Source of the DNA: Euborellia annulipes
Lineage: Eukaryota > Arthropoda > Insecta > Dermaptera > Anisolabididae
Assembly: GCA_023213315.1 (NCBI GenBank)
Contig: JAKCPI010005468.1
Coordinates: 17,852-81,851 of the forward strand
Length of the DNA: 64,000 nt
Reading direction: 5' to 3'
Part shown: piece after piece, positions 1 through 11,378 of the stretch
Position numbering within the stretch: position 1 is the first letter of the stretch
Layout: every line of letters starts with the position of its first letter
The notes under the pieces: model-generated
Told to the model about the DNA's origin: nothing
The model's database searches: none
The model's input: the letters and a program-made list of their open reading frames with translations, nothing else
Made by a program: the position numbers and the translations under genes

Positions 1-136
1 AGTACATCAGTAAAGTACTAGTAATCTTTGGCCGATTTTGATTAAAAGCTTATTTTTCCGGTCCCGGGGGGTGTTTATCTTAAATATAAAATTTCAGCCT
101 CATAGCTCAATTCCTTCATGCTTAAAATTGAACACA

Positions 137-208
<72 letters not shown>

Positions 209-358
209 GACCATGTCGCGAAAACCACTTTTTTGGATTCAGGGGACCTCAAAACGTGAAGATCCATCAAAATCTCGACATCGAATTTTTGACATGAATC
301 CAATACTTTCTCTCTATATATATATTACATATATACATAGGTAAGAGAAAGTAAAAAT
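1..358 (+). mobile_element. DHX repeat, right part (left part lies outside the window)
   Basis: Defines the right half of DHX, the dominant repeat here. Read left to right it shows the motif CATCAGTAAAGTACTAG, then TTAAATATAAAATTTCAGCC, a CA microsatellite (131-203), the block CATGTCGCGAAAACCAC, GACATCGAATTTTTGACATG, and a terminal AT hairpin in which ACTTTCTC pairs with GAGAAAGT. The copy ends with GGTAAGAGAAAGTAAAAA. No coding capacity: the open frames across it only translate the CA tract. The same blocks recur in order at many places below. Confidence 0.85.
131..203. repeat. (CA)n microsatellite inside DHX
   Basis: About 36 CA units, nearly pure, at the spot where other DHX copies have a short CACAGACAGACAG stretch. 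Expansion of the element's own CA/CAGA seed explains it. Confidence 0.95.
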
Positions 359-1401
359 TGACTTTCACTACTATGATTCTCAGCAGGAGATATTTTTTAG
401 TAAAAGAATTAAAAAAACATTAAAATCTTTGTGTTATAGGGGATGGGGAATTAACCCTCCTGGTTAATGCCTCCATACGTCTACCCCTTTAAGAAAATGC
501 GAGCCTTCACCGCGAAATTACTCTCAAAATAATTTGAATAAATTAATAAATCATTATTTTAATTTTTATTTATTTTGAAACTATTTTATTTTAATTTTCA
601 ACCTTTAATTCACCCCTGTGTAAAAATATAATAAGAAAATTATAAAATTATAAATGATTGCCAAAAATATAGGCCGAATCAAATGAATATAATGACTTAA
701 GGAATTAAGAAATAAAAAAGTGAATAATTTTTTTTTCAATGACACGTACACTCCCCCTCCCCCTTTCTTCAGCTTATATTCTCCCTCTATCCTTGGTAAA
801 ATATTTAATTTAATATTCAAAAGAATCGTTTTTCGCAAATTATTTGTTTTTATCATTTTTTTTTTCAACGATAAAATGCATGTTAATTACCTTTAATAAG
901 ACAGTCGAGAGGGTGGGTCGGTTGACGGTGTGGTCAGGGTGAGTTATCACTTTAAACACAATTTAACAAGAACAGCTTCGACGCCTGCAGTGCAGGCCAC
1001 GCGCTCGACTGAACCAGAGAGAGACTTGTCTCTCTCTTTGTGTAGGAATAAATAGATGAAAATAACAATTCCCTTTTTATTAAAAAGTAAAAAAATTCCT
1101 TTTGCTCTAATCTAACTATATTTAGAGATGGAAAAAAACAAACAAAAAAACATCAACAAGCGATTTGGAATATTCATAGGTCTTTCTTTAATAACCAACC
1201 CTCCATCACACCTAATCAACCCTTAATATAATAAAATAATAATCAAGAATATTTTTTGAATGTTTTCTATTTATTTGGCTTATTTTAGTTAAAATAAATT
1301 AAAAAAAGATTTTTTCATTTTTTCAACCCCTAATCCAATCTTATTAAATAAAATATATGTCGATAGGCCTATATATACTGTATATTTATAAATATTGTCT
1401 G
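359..1401. other. AT-rich non-coding stretch with a diverged duplicate at 36.2-36.9 kb
   Basis: No convincing reading frame. From about 690 it has a pyrimidine-rich CTCCCCCTCCCCC block, then TTTAATTTAATATTCAA, a mildly GC-rich part (900-1040) with CTCGACTGA and TTGTCTCTCTC, and AGGCCTATATATA near 1365. The same blocks occur in the same order at 36.2-36.9 kb, also just right of a DHX end, so the two regions look like old duplicates. Confidence 0.5.
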
Positions 1402-1409
1402 TTGGGGTG

Positions 1410-1680
1410 CAAGGGCGGATCCAGAGGTGTTTCTCGGGGGGGGGGGGGGTAATCTGGTGTGATCGTCGTACAGCACACTATTTTTACTTAATTTCGGTAA
1501 TTTAAAGGCGCATTCTGTACTTCTTTGCCAGAATATAAATACAAATCAAATTTTTAAGTATTAATTTTTAAAATTTTACATTAAAAATAAATTTTTTTTC
1601 GAAAAGAAAGTATTTTTTTCAAATCTCGGGGGGGGGGGGGTAATTACCCCCTTTATCCCTCCCCCTTGTATCCGCCCTTG
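1410..1680. mobile_element. hAT-like miniature element (MITE)
   Basis: Terminal inverted repeats CAAGGGCGGATCCA (left) and TGTATCCGCCCTTG (right) bound 271 bp with no coding capacity. The flanks are TTGGGGTG (1402-1409) and TCGGGGTG (1681-1688), an 8-bp duplication with one mismatch, as expected for hAT elements. Inside are two poly-G runs and an AT core. A 5' part of the same element is at 39005-39163. Confidence 0.75.
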
Positions 1681-1815
1681 TCGGGGTGTGTGTATTGTGA
1701 GAAATTTTAAAAAATTAAGAATTGAAAACTAGTATTTATTTTCGAATTGACGAATTGATGAAGCCCAAAAATAAACGTAGGCCTACTTTCAAATTTTTTT
1801 AATAAAAAATCAAAG

Positions 1816-1930
1816 GAGTGCTGGCCTTTTATTCCAAGGGTCGCGGGTTCGGATCCCAGGCAATTTGAGGATTTTATTTAAATGGCTTAAATAAGAATGC
1901 CTGGACCCCAAATAAATATATTCCATAAAA
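1816..1930 (+). mobile_element. SINE S1, shortened
   Basis: Has the S1 B box region (GGGTTCGGATCCCAGGCA), then ATTTAAATGGCTTAAATAAG and GCCTGGACCCCAAATA. The start and the 3' tail are missing or diverged. Confidence 0.6.
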
Positions 1931-3360
1931 TAAAATATTTCGTTTATTGATTAACTCAGACAGTTGTATTAGAGATCAAGAGGCACGCTTCCCGTTCCAA
2001 GCGATGAAAATTTTTCTAAATTATAATGAATACTAATTAAATTGAAAAAATGGGAACAAGGTCTAAATGGCCTAAATTAGTGCTTACTAAACTTTTTTAA
2101 GCTGCGGACCCCTTGGAATCCTAGTCAATATCATTCAGATTGGATAAAAAACTATAAATTTTGAATTTTGTATATTCACACACTTACTAGTCAATGCATG
2201 CATATACTAATGTTAACAGTAAAAGCGTGAAAAAAAATCAAATAGGCCCCTAACATAATTTCAATTTTTTTATTTTAAACACCAACGCAACGACAAAATT
2301 TAAAATGCTTGAAAAATAATTAAAGCGTTAAATCAATAGTCTTATCGTCGCATAAGAACCAAGTTGTTCTAACTCTGTTATTTTTTTATTTTATATTGTT
2401 ATAACTCCAAATTATATATAATTTATTTAGATTTAAACTATTTAGATAAAAAACTTTGAAACACATAACCGAGTGTATTTTCCTTTATATACCTTTTATA
2501 TATAATTTCTTATTTATTAGTTATTTATTTATTTAATCAAAAGGAGGTAAAGCTTTACACTAGCAACTTTTGTCACCAATATGTAATTTCAAGGTGAAAA
2601 TCAATATAAAAAAATAAAAATTTTTAGCATCATTTTGAACATAATGTTCTACGTGTATAATATCAAATAATTTCAATTTCTGTATGAACTACAATTAAAA
2701 TTTTAATTATAATTTTATTCCATTTTCAAACCAACCTTACCAAAAAGAGAACCAAGTGTCTCTTCTTGGTATCTAGTTAAATTTTATTATGATATTAATA
2801 TAAAGATTATTAAAATTATTTCATTTGATTGCAATATAAAATGCTTTAATAATTATAAGTTTACATTTAACAAAACATATGGCATAAAACGTGTTTGTAT
2901 TTAATAAAGAAAGATTTTTATATAAACGTGATAAATGCTCCAAAGCAGGTAAATAAATAAATACATGTGTTTACATTTAATAAAATACTCAAACGATGAC
3001 ACATGATTTGAATGATAAACATTTGAAAGGTTTTATTTTACGTGAATTGCACGTAAAAGCAACGATGATAATTTAATAAAAGGTGGGTTCATTGGTTAGA
3101 CGTTTATAGAGAAAAAACGAAGTTTTTTTTTAGATTATTAATATTTTAAATCAATTTATTCGACAAAAATTCTCCCACTATTAAATACTACTAAATGTAG
3201 TACTAGAGTGAATTCGGAAAATTCGGAAATAAAATTTAAAGATTCATTTTCAAATTCTATGCGTGTCCAGAAGCAATTTTAAAATTTTTTGTCTTTTTTC
3301 TTCTTATACTAGAAGTTTTTTTTGCACTGTAGTGTAATCCAGATCAGCAGTCAAATAAGG
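1931..3360. other. AT-rich stretch, nothing recognised
   Basis: Long AT-rich sequence with no open frame, no repeat family seen elsewhere in the window and no structured RNA that I recognise. Confidence 0.5.
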
Positions 3361-3362
3361 GC

Positions 3363-3525
3363 AGAGGTGGTGGAGGATAACTCTCCGGGGCTCGGGCCCT
3401 TTAAACTTATCCAAAAATTTTTAATGAAAAAAAATTAATAAATTTTTAAAGATAGTATTTAGAAATATTTATTTTTATTAAATTCTGAAGCCCCGGGGCC
3501 CGGTAAGGCTCTCGGCGGCCCAATA
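3363..3525. repeat. GC-ended inverted repeat, possible MITE
   Basis: An AT core is flanked by CTCCGGGGCTCGGGCCC and GCCCCGGGGCCCGGTAAGG, which are imperfectly complementary. Similar GC ends occur at 16271-16400 and near 20541-20575. No target duplication was found. Confidence 0.4.
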
Positions 3526-3712
3526 CTTCACCAATATAATGAGAGATTATTAATTCAATTTTCCCATTATTTTAGTCATAATATAATTGCAAATATATAA
3601 TACCAACGACCTTTGAATACATCCAATGAAAGGCAATGCAGCCTGAACTGATTTTTTTTTCTTTCTTGCTTGACCTTTATCTGCCCTTACTAAGATGCTT
3701 TGAATTTTGTAT

Positions 3713-3971
3713 TTTTTTTTTAACACTCACACTTTCTTTCACACTCACACTCACACACACATTCACACAGTCTTTTCGGCAACTCAGGCCATATATGACT
3801 TTTACGATATCCGTTATTGATTTATATACATATATGGGGTCCAGGCATTCTTATTTAAGCCATTTGGAATCCAATTGGCTTAAATAAAATCATCGGACTG
3901 CCTGGGGTCCGAACCCGCGACGTTTGGTATACGAGGTTAGCACGCTAACTTCTACACCAAGCCCCTAGGGC
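3713..3971 (-). mobile_element. SINE S1, full copy
   Basis: tRNA-derived retroposon read on the minus strand: head GGGGCTTGGTGTAG (A box), B box GGGTTCGGACCCCAGGCAG, a GCCATTTGG hairpin body, GGCCT..TGCCGAAAAGACTGTG, a TGTGAGTG tail and an A run. Flanked by the direct repeat GAATTTTGTAT at 3702-3712 and 3972-3982, an 11-bp target-site duplication. No protein is encoded; family members of this type depend on a LINE reverse transcriptase. Confidence 0.85.
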
Positions 3972-3982
3972 GAATTTTGTAT

Positions 3983-5147
3983 ATTGAAAAAGATGTATAT
4001 TTATCAAAATTTGAAAAGAAAAATTCTCACGCTGTAATAATTATAGATAAATTTCTAATAGGATTTTTATTTAATTATTGATTAGTACAAAGCAGTTTGG
4101 AAAATATGAATTTTTTCTAATCTTTTTTAATATTACCAGTGAAAGGTAAAAATAATTTTTTTTTTTTTATACCTTCAAATATAAAAATTATTTTTTTCAA
4201 CTGACTCAAAATGATAAATTAGTTTGAGATTAATAATCTCAAATCAATAAAAAATTCATGTTTAAGGAAGTGAGAAAGAAAAAAAGAGAGAAAGAGATAA
4301 AAATAAACGATAGTAAAAGTGGTCAAATACCCCTATTGTCAATCATTTGGAAATTAAGAATTTCCGGCTTTTTTTTTTTTATTTTAATTAATTCCATTTT
4401 TAATTTGAAAAATCATCTAGATATGACTTACTAACTATAATCACGTGATTATAAAATTAAAAGCTTTTAAAAAGTAAAAATTTTAAGAGATTATGCTTGT
4501 TTGTGATTGAAGTAATTTCGTACAAATAAAAGGAGATATCTTCTTTAGAGACAGAATCAAATTAAACTGTTCGTCACTTGGGGCATTTTCTTATTTCTTG
4601 TTCCACCCCTAGGAAAGAATCTCATCCCCCCTAAGATCGATTAAAAAAAGGAAGAGATAGTTCTCTTAATAAGACATGTCATTATTTCTAGAATATATTG
4701 TTTTTAAGATCGTTAATGATGTGGATGCTGAGTGCAATTGGTCCTGCGGTGGCAGACATCTCTCGAGACGCATTATCAGAGCAAGCATTCACTAGATCAA
4801 TACAAGAAAGTGACGCGATGACATCCGCTGGACGCTGATTAATGACCTAAGCGTCCTCAAAGCTAAGATGCTCCGAAAAATGCTCCGTTTATATTTACAA
4901 CCGATAAGAAACGATCCAGCCTGCTTTGTGAGGGGGGAGGAGGAGAGGGTTCAATTTCAAAAGAGATATTAAAGGAGAAAATGTAGCCTACAAAAATATC
5001 AACTTTAAATAAAACTCAAAACCAAGGACTCAAGAATTTTATTCGATGGGTGGAGAGCATGGATAAGGAAGGAAGAAGCGTAGATTAAAGGACGTGGTAG
5101 AAACTACAGTCAGGCTTGGATCAGTTAGCTCGAAGCCCCTTAATTTC
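3983..5147. other. AT-rich stretch with a small balanced-composition island
   Basis: Mostly low complexity. From 4690 to 4930 base composition is more even (GGTCCTGCGGTGGCAGACAT, CTCTCGAGACGC, GACATCCGCTGGACGCTG). It has no long frame and matches no repeat in the window; it could be a conserved non-coding element. Confidence 0.35.
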
Positions 5148-5157
5148 AGTGGGGTCC

Positions 5158-5192
<35 letters not shown>

Positions 5193-5632
5193 CCCCCCCC
5201 CCCGGCACAAAATAATTTAAAATTTTTTTTTATTTTTAAAAAAAAAAATTTAAAAAAATCTTTCTATAAAAAAATTTCACTTGAAAATTTCGTCTGTTGG
5301 GGGTGGGTTGGTTTGTTGGGGGGTGTGGGGGGGGGGATGGTTAAAAAAAAAAATATAAAAAAGAAATTTACAAAAAAATATATAAAAAATTAAAAATTAT
5401 TGTTTTTATAATTTATTTGTGCCGAAAAGACTGTGGGTATGTGTGTGTGAATGGGAAAAAAGTGTTTTTTATAAAAAAAAAAAAAAATTAATTAATTAAA
5501 ATATCTTTTGGCCAAATTTGAGTACCTATTTGTAAGTAAATTGAAAATTTTAAGAAAAAAAAAAGTTTATCCTCTCAAGAAAAAAAATTTGTCCCCCCCC
5601 CCCCCAAGAAAAAGTTGAAATGACGCCATTGC
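5148..5632. repeat. Poly-G/poly-C-rich hAT-like repeat with an S1 tail fragment
   Basis: Contains about 30 consecutive G near 5160-5190 followed by a C run. An S1 tail (GCCGAAAAGACTGTG) sits at 5420-5486. From about 5500 it matches 41396-41525 (TTTTGGCCAAATTTGAG, then a C run, then AAAGTTGAAATGACGCCA). The end CAATGGCGTCATTTCAA resembles the CAGTGGCG start of hAT miniature elements. The open frame across the G run is an artefact. Confidence 0.45.
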
Positions 5633-5851
5633 TTACTTTTCGAACTATGAACTCGATGACAGAACATAGATTACACGGAAGGGTTAACCGATAAGTGTGA
5701 GCGTCGAAGAAGACCTTCAAGGAAGATAGGAAAAAATCTTTTCAATATGCAACTGAATGCACTTTAATTAAAAAAATCTTGGACATCTGAGACCAATATT
5801 ATTTTTTTAAATCAATTGATAGTTATTATATTAATAATTTGTAAAAAAATT

Positions 5852-5912
5852 TCCTCGCTCGAGACGAGAAGCAAACCCCTAGCGAAGATATGAGATCTCT
5901 AATCTCCACTTT
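5852..5912 (-). mobile_element. SINE S3 head (tRNA-like), fragment
   Basis: Minus strand has an A-box-like stretch ending AGAGATCTCAT and a weak B box ending in GCTTCTCGTCTCGAG. Related heads are at 10869-10936 and 56850-56960. Confidence 0.4.
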
Positions 5913-6002
5913 TTTTTTTTTGGAACGAAGTTCTTTAACGGGGCTTACGAAGGGTGAATTGGGAGAAAATGTGACGTAACAAAAAGGCGTTCCTAACAAA
6001 AT

Positions 6003-6067
6003 GCCGAAAAGACTGTGTGTATGTGAGTGTGAATGGGAAAAAAGGATGAGTGTTTAAAAAAAAAAAA
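6003..6067 (+). mobile_element. SINE S1 tail fragment
   Basis: GCCGAAAAGACTGTGTGTAT followed by GTGAGTGTGAATG and an A run: the 3' end of S1 without its tRNA head. Confidence 0.6.
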
Positions 6068-6524
6068 GATTCAAGATGTATAAAATCTGTGGATAATATT
6101 TAGATTTTGTTACCCTAGCAATCATTTCTCCTATATTGACATTTGTCATCATTTCTAACCTCTCGGCCATGGGGAGTGATTTTATTTACTTTATTATAAT
6201 TTAAAATACAGATTCTGGGAAATTAAGTGACCCAGATATTTCAATTAATCTCAATAGGTTGACTTAATCTCAAAATAATTATTTGCTAGTATCGTGTAAT
6301 TGATAAATGATGTATTGATACAGGAGAGGAGATAATTTCCTTCAATTCATTCATTAAAGCCGGTCATTTATAAACTTGCGGAACATATGCTCGGTTAGTG
6401 AAGGAGTGGGGGGTGGGAAGACTCCCTTGTTTCGACCGACGTCACGTTCCATTCAGATTAAGCACATTTTTGAATATTTGCCTATTTCAACCTTTTAAGT
6501 GTAATTGGGTCATTTCTTTGGGAC
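6068..6524. other. AT-rich stretch, nothing recognised
   Basis: No frame, no repeat match and no motif beyond simple AT composition. Confidence 0.45.
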
Positions 6525-7156
6525 TTTTTACTTTCTCTTACCTCTATATATGTTAATATATAGAGAGAAAAAGTATTGAATTCATGCGAAAAAAGCGATG
6601 TCGAGATTTTGAAGGATATACACGTTTTGAGGTCCCCTGAATCCAAAAAAGTGGTTTTCCGACATGGTCTGTCTGTGGGTGGGTGTGTTGTTCAATTTTA
6701 AGCATGAAAGAATTGAGCTAGGAGGTTGAAATTTTATATTTAAATTTTATACCCTCCTGGACTGGGAAAATAAGCTTTTAATCGAAATCGACCAAAGAGT
6801 ACTAGTACTTTACTGATGCACTTTTTCAGTTTTTTTCGATTTTCTCAAAATTCGCTCTAACGATTTTTTTTTTAAATTCAAAAATCAATTATTTTTTAGA
6901 TTCTCAATAAAATGTATATTCTCATTTTGTGATTGAAATCTTCTGAAGACCACTTTACTCTTGTACTCCATAGAAAAGATAGGAGAAATGGTTGCCATGG
7001 TAACAAAATATAAATATTTTGCCATACTTATAAATTTTACATCTTGAAAATCGAATGAACCATACTGTCGGAAACTAAATACATGCCGACACAAAAATCT
7101 GGTGTGACAAGCACCAGAGAAAGTTGTGTGCAGTGCGCCAGTCACACCAGATTTTT
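6525..7156 (-). mobile_element. DHX repeat, nearly full, minus orientation
   Basis: Begins TTTTTACTTTCTCTTACC with the AT hairpin, then GGTCCCCTGAATCCAAAA, a short GT tract, GTACTAGTACTTTACTGATG, the X-box-like GTTGCCATGGTAAC at 6991-7004, and a shortened large hairpin ending GTCACACCAGATTTTT. Confidence 0.85.
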
Positions 7157-7287
7157 ACATTTTGAATTCAAATGTCCCCTACTGTCGGAAACTAAATATA
7201 TCTCGACACAAAAAATCTGGTGTGACTGGTCGCACCTTTGGTAAAAAAGTTAGATTCTGTGCGACAAGTCACACCAGATTTTTTTAA
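7157..7287 (-). mobile_element. DHX hairpin-end fragment
   Basis: A second large-hairpin end directly beside the previous copy: TACTGTCGGAAACTAAATAT, ATCTGGTGTGACTGGTCGCA and its complement CACCAGATTTTTTT. Only the terminal ~130 bp are present. Confidence 0.7.
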
Positions 7288-8149
7288 TTACCCAGAAAAA
7301 AAATAAAAATTTTAAAATTAAGAGTTGATATTAGTGTAAGATAAAATATAAATTAAGCTTAACTCTAAATCGTTAAACGCCTCACCAACTTTGATAACAT
7401 TTTACTTGGTATATTATAATACCAAATTAAAGATTATATTATCTCACGCAATTATTTATTATTGCGTGAGTAAATTAAAAATTTGTCCGAAGAGAGACGG
7501 ATAACATTGGCTGGTGATTATAAATAGAATTAGCATGCAGACAAAAGAGTTCTTAATAGCTAGATCGCAATCGTCGGTACAACTGGTCATCTAATGATCT
7601 GCGCTGCTTGAGTCCAGACAACACTTACTTCCCCCACTTCGCCTTCAAGGATTTTATCAACTTATCTCGTTGATTAATGGTAATAATCAATATTAAAACA
7701 CCTTCACACTTTTTTTTCTACTCACTCACTCCTCAATCAATCAGTACTGAGAATGATAAGCCAGGGCGATAAAAGCGATACTTTTTAATGAAAACTAAGG
7801 ACACGATGCTTTTTTTTTTTTGTTTGACGTCTCTTATTTGAATATTCATTTTTTTCCTCTCTGTGTTGAAATAGGCAGGAGTTTTTTTTAATTAACGTTA
7901 AATATTTAGACATCTCTCTGGCAATATTGACTTGTCTAAAAGGTCATTCAGTTCGTCAGTGATTTCATTTCTCTCACGATAGCAGGACCTTCATACATCT
8001 CCTACTTTTTAGTCTTTCCATCAAGAAAATTTAATAAAAATATTTTTTTTTTTTTTAATTAAAATCAATATAAAAATATTCCGGATAACACAAATTGTTG
8101 TTAAGGCGATTTGGTTTTTTATGGTCAAGCAGAATCAAACAACCAAAAA
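7288..8149. other. Non-coding stretch with a possible regulatory island at 7440-7700
   Basis: 7440-7700 has balanced composition and no repeat match. It contains TAAT cores typical of homeodomain sites (ATCTAATGATC, TTGATTAATGG) and the E-box-like CAACTGG and CAACTT. No frame longer than background. It could be an enhancer; sequence alone cannot show this. Confidence 0.3.
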
Positions 8150-8600
8150 TTCTTAAGTTTTGTCCGATTTTCTTTAAGTTCCGTAATTGAAAATTGTGTT
8201 CTGTGCTTATCGCACCAGATTTTTTGTCAATATATATTTAGTTTATACCGATATATTAGAATTCACGATGTAAAATTTATAAACATGAAAAAATATTTAT
8301 ATTTCTCTCTGTAATTGGAGTTAATCTGTTGAGATTTTTTTTTTAATTCCTTTATTTACCGGCTGTCAACCCCGAAGGCATTCAGCCCTCAATATTTTTT
8401 GGTTACCATTTTGTACATATAAAAACATATTGATAAATTCATAATTACAAGAATAAATTATATAAACAACACTTTTACAAATAACATGATAAAACGAAAC
8501 TTATATAAAAATCTGTTGAGATAGGAAAATTAAAAAAAAAAATTATTACCATCCCTACCATATTCCTATCTTTCCTATAAAGTACAAGAGTAAGTTTATA
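8150..8600 (+). mobile_element. DHX repeat, diverged and interrupted
   Basis: The left half matches the hairpin end and following block (GTGCTTATCGCACCAGATTT, then TATATTTAGTTT). The right half resumes with ATTCCTATCTTTCCTATAAA and GTACAAGAGTAA. The halves are split by a short retroposon at 8336-8509. Confidence 0.65.
8336..8509 (-). mobile_element. Short retroposon (LINE 3' end or SINE) nested in DHX
   Basis: Flanked by a perfect 13-bp duplication AATCTGTTGAGAT at 8323-8335 and 8510-8522. Starts with a T run, so the poly-A tail lies on the minus strand. Its body contains GCCTTCGGGGTTGACAGCC on that strand. About 174 bp, non-coding, consistent with a 5'-truncated target-primed insertion. Confidence 0.75.
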
Positions 8601-8615
8601 TTTAAAATGTTGTAT

Positions 8616-9020
8616 AAGGGGCCATCCATTAATTACGTCATACCTAAAAAGGGTGGGAGAGGGTATCACCAGAATGTGACATTATGTGACAAGGGGCAGG
8701 GGTGAAAAACCTTGTGACGTCACATTTCAAAATTCGAGATGCCCAAACGCGAAATTTATAGGTGAACAAAAAAAATTTTTAATATTTACGAACGCAATCT
8801 ATATTTTTTAATAGTGGGTCCAAAGTCGATGGACACAAGATGATTAATTTTTGTATTTTTAATTAGCATAATTAGGTGTCTATTATTGATAAAATTGGAA
8901 AATGTGTGACGTCACATCAGGGAGGAGGGATTTTTAAAAATGTGACAACCTGTGACAAGGACGGGGGGAGGGGTTAAAAAGTCTTGAAATTCGTGTGACG
9001 TAATTTATGGATGGCCCCTA
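8616..9020. mobile_element. MITE with GGGGCCATCCAT termini
   Basis: Left end AGGGGCCATCCATTAATTAC and right end GTAATTTATGGATGGCCCCT are inverted repeats extending about 27 bp. Internal TGTGACGTCACA-like repeats are near 8717 and 8906. About 405 bp with no coding capacity. Elements with these termini are common in arthropods from general knowledge; superfamily not assigned. Confidence 0.7.
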
Positions 9021-9377
9021 ATGAACATCGGGTTTAGACAGCAAATTGTTTTTAATTTTATATTACAACTTTACCAATACTTTTAGAATGCAAAAGCGTT
9101 ACATGGAAAATGTTTTATTCTCTCTCTCAGTGTTATAGAATAGAATCACCTTTTTTTTTGTTTATTGTTGTAACAACGTTCTGAAATTAGAATGATGCCA
9201 TCATAATAATTCAAATACAGTATAATACTCGTAATTTATAAATGTCAAAAATATTTTGAAAAAAAAATTTTTTTTTTTTCAAAATTTCATTGTTTTTATT
9301 TTTAATCTTAACTTCAATTTTGGAGACTTATACGTTGATAATAAAATAAAATAAGTGGGCCAACCTGCCCCGGTCTC
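9021..9377. other. AT-rich stretch, nothing recognised
   Basis: Low-complexity sequence between the MITE and the next DHX fragment. Confidence 0.45.
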
Positions 9378-9925
9378 CCCTACTTTACTGATGCACTTTT
9401 TCAGTTTTTTTCGATTTTGATTAAAATTCAAAAATCAATTATATTTTAGATTCTCTTTAAAATGTATATTCTCATTTTGTCCTCAAAATTGTTTGAAGCA
9501 CACTTTACTCTTGTAGTTAATAGGAAAGATAGGAGAAATGGTTGCCATGGTAATAAAATATAAATATCCTCCCATGTTTATAAATTTTACATCTTGAATT
9601 CTAATATATCGGCAGAACTCAAAACATATCGACACAAAAAATCTGGTGTGATAAGCACAGAACGCAACTATCTTTTACCAAAGGTAAGAGAAAGTTGTGT
9701 GCTGCGCGTATACTTTTTGGCCGATTTTGTTCAAAAGCTTCGTGTCACGTGCCAGAGGGGTGCCTAACTTAAATATAAAATTTCAATCTCCTAGCTCTCG
9801 TTTTTCGTTCTTGAGATATTTTGTTCACAGACGACAGACACACACAGAGAGAGCATTTTGCAAAAACCACTTTTTTGGATTGAGGGGACCTCAAAACGTG
9901 TATATCCTTCAAAATCTTAAGTACC
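9378..9925. mobile_element. Two DHX fragments in opposite orientation
   Basis: 9378-9712 is minus-oriented (TACTTTACTGATGCACTTTT, X-box GTTGCCATGGTAAT at 9541-9554, large hairpin). About 9713-9925 is plus-oriented (TTTTTGGCCGATTTTGTTCA through GGGGACCTCAAAACGTG). The junction replaces the hairpin's final arm, so this is a rearranged pair rather than one copy. Confidence 0.7.
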
Positions 9926-9959
9926 TTGCCCAGACGCTCAAATAGCTTTGCAAATCGTC

Positions 9960-10105
9960 CATAAAGTACTAGTACATTTACTAGAGGTACATTTTCAGTA
10001 AATTAATAAAGGTCTCAAAACTCCCTTCAAGGATTTTTTTTTAAATTCGCAAATCACTATTCTTTTTGATAAATTCTGTAGAATGTATATTGTTACTTTT
10101 TTTTT
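9960..10105 (-). mobile_element. DHX fragment, diverged
   Basis: Contains AAAGTACTAGTACATTTACT and the AT block that normally follows, ending near AGAATGTATATTGTTAC. Confidence 0.5.
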
Positions 10106-10786
10106 AAATATTTTCCCACAGATAAATGAAGCAGCTTAACTCCACATTTTATTTAAATTGTTGGAAGAAATATGCGTAGGTCTATAAAATTTGATAATAA
10201 AAAAATACTTGGTTAAATTGTTAATTGTTCTTTCTCTCTCTCTCTCTCTATCTAACGGGATCCCTCCCGAAGGTAAAGTCTGTTTTAAGTTCCTAAGCCC
10301 AAAAGGCAGACTCTTAAGCAAGTTGCAACATATCCTGCTGCCAGCAACCGAGTTTGAGTGCAGGTGATAAAAAGGGCTTCCCTAGTTAGTCCCTTCTACA
10401 AAAATCCCCTCTTAATATCATCGTCAGCAAGGCTTAGGATCAATTGAAAGAATTTTTCCATCCCTTGATTTCTTTCTTCAAATTATAATTAATAAAATTT
10501 TATATAAACGTAGTCTAGCTTTCATTGTTTTTGCAAATTGAAGAATTTAGTAAGGTTTCGATAGAGTAGGGACAATTTTTAATTTAATTAAAAATTTTTA
10601 TTACAATTATTTTTCAAAAAATATAAATCCTCAGTGTAACAAGTGTTAATATTAAATCGAGCAAAAAAAAAAAAAAATACTAATAATGAAAATTTTTTTA
10701 ATATTCTTATTCTTTTCGGCATCTCAGGCCATTTAGACTTCATCATATATTTTTTTTTAAATAATTGGTAGCCAATATAATTTAGA
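10106..10786. other. Non-coding stretch
   Basis: Includes a CT run at 10231-10249 and a more even stretch (10255-10420) with CCTGCTGCCAGCAACCGAG. No family match. Confidence 0.4.
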
Positions 10787-10872
10787 AAAATCTCGACATC
10801 GAATTTTTGACATGATCGCAATACTTTCTCTCTCTATATATTTCATATATAGGGTAAGAGAAAGTAAAAATT
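10787..10872 (+). mobile_element. DHX right-end fragment
   Basis: AATCTCGACATCGAATTTTT, TGACATGATCGCAATAC and the terminal AT hairpin ending GGTAAGAGAAAGTAAAAA. Confidence 0.8.
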
Positions 10873-10936
10873 TGATCGATCGGAACGAGAAGCGAACTTC
10901 TGACTCCAAGCACAAGGGGGCGAGATCTCTACCAAG
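10869..10936 (-). mobile_element. SINE S3 head (tRNA-like)
   Basis: Minus strand gives CTTGGTAGAGATCTCGCCCC (A box) and AGAAGTTCGCTTCTCG (B box), spaced as in a tRNA promoter. The rest is not tRNA-like, so a SINE head is likelier than a tRNA gene. Confidence 0.5.
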
Positions 10937-11234
10937 TTCAGTAGCTAAAACAAATCCAAATATTTGATTGAAAATTAATGAGTGATGCCGAGAGAATTAT
11001 AATCTGAAACACTTCTATCACGGAAAAAAACAAAAATAAAAGTTTTATCTTTTTCCAAATGAGTCAAATAAAAAACTTTTGTTTTTGTTTTTCTTTCCTA
11101 CATCCTTGCCGAAAAATCAGCAGTTACAGGTGTTTTGCAATATATATTTGAGTTTAATCACAGCTTTTAGCCTTTAATTAAATAAAAATATAGAATTTTA
11201 AAAAATATCAAATTTTAAGTAACAAGATTAATTG

Positions 11235-11378
11235 TCACACCTGATTTTTTGTGTCGAGATATGTTTATATATATGTCGACACAAAAAAATCTAGTGTGAC
11301 AAGCACAGAACACACGTTTCGATTACTGAAGGTAAGAGAAATTTGTCTGCTGTGCGACCAGTCGCACCAGATTTTTTG
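11235..11378. mobile_element. DHX large-hairpin ends, two in opposition
   Basis: A short plus-oriented hairpin edge (CACACCTGATTTTTTGTGTC) is followed by a complete minus-oriented hairpin (CACAAAAAAATCTAGTGTG to GTCGCACCAGATTTTTT). Confidence 0.7.

Noticed and set aside
38..303. Open frames on both strands across the CA tract
   Set aside because: They translate dinucleotide repeats (HTHT, CVCV) in a non-coding DHX copy; stop-free only because of the repeat.
5094..5393. 99-codon frame with poly-Gly
   Set aside because: Produced by a run of about 30 G followed by poly-A/AT sequence.
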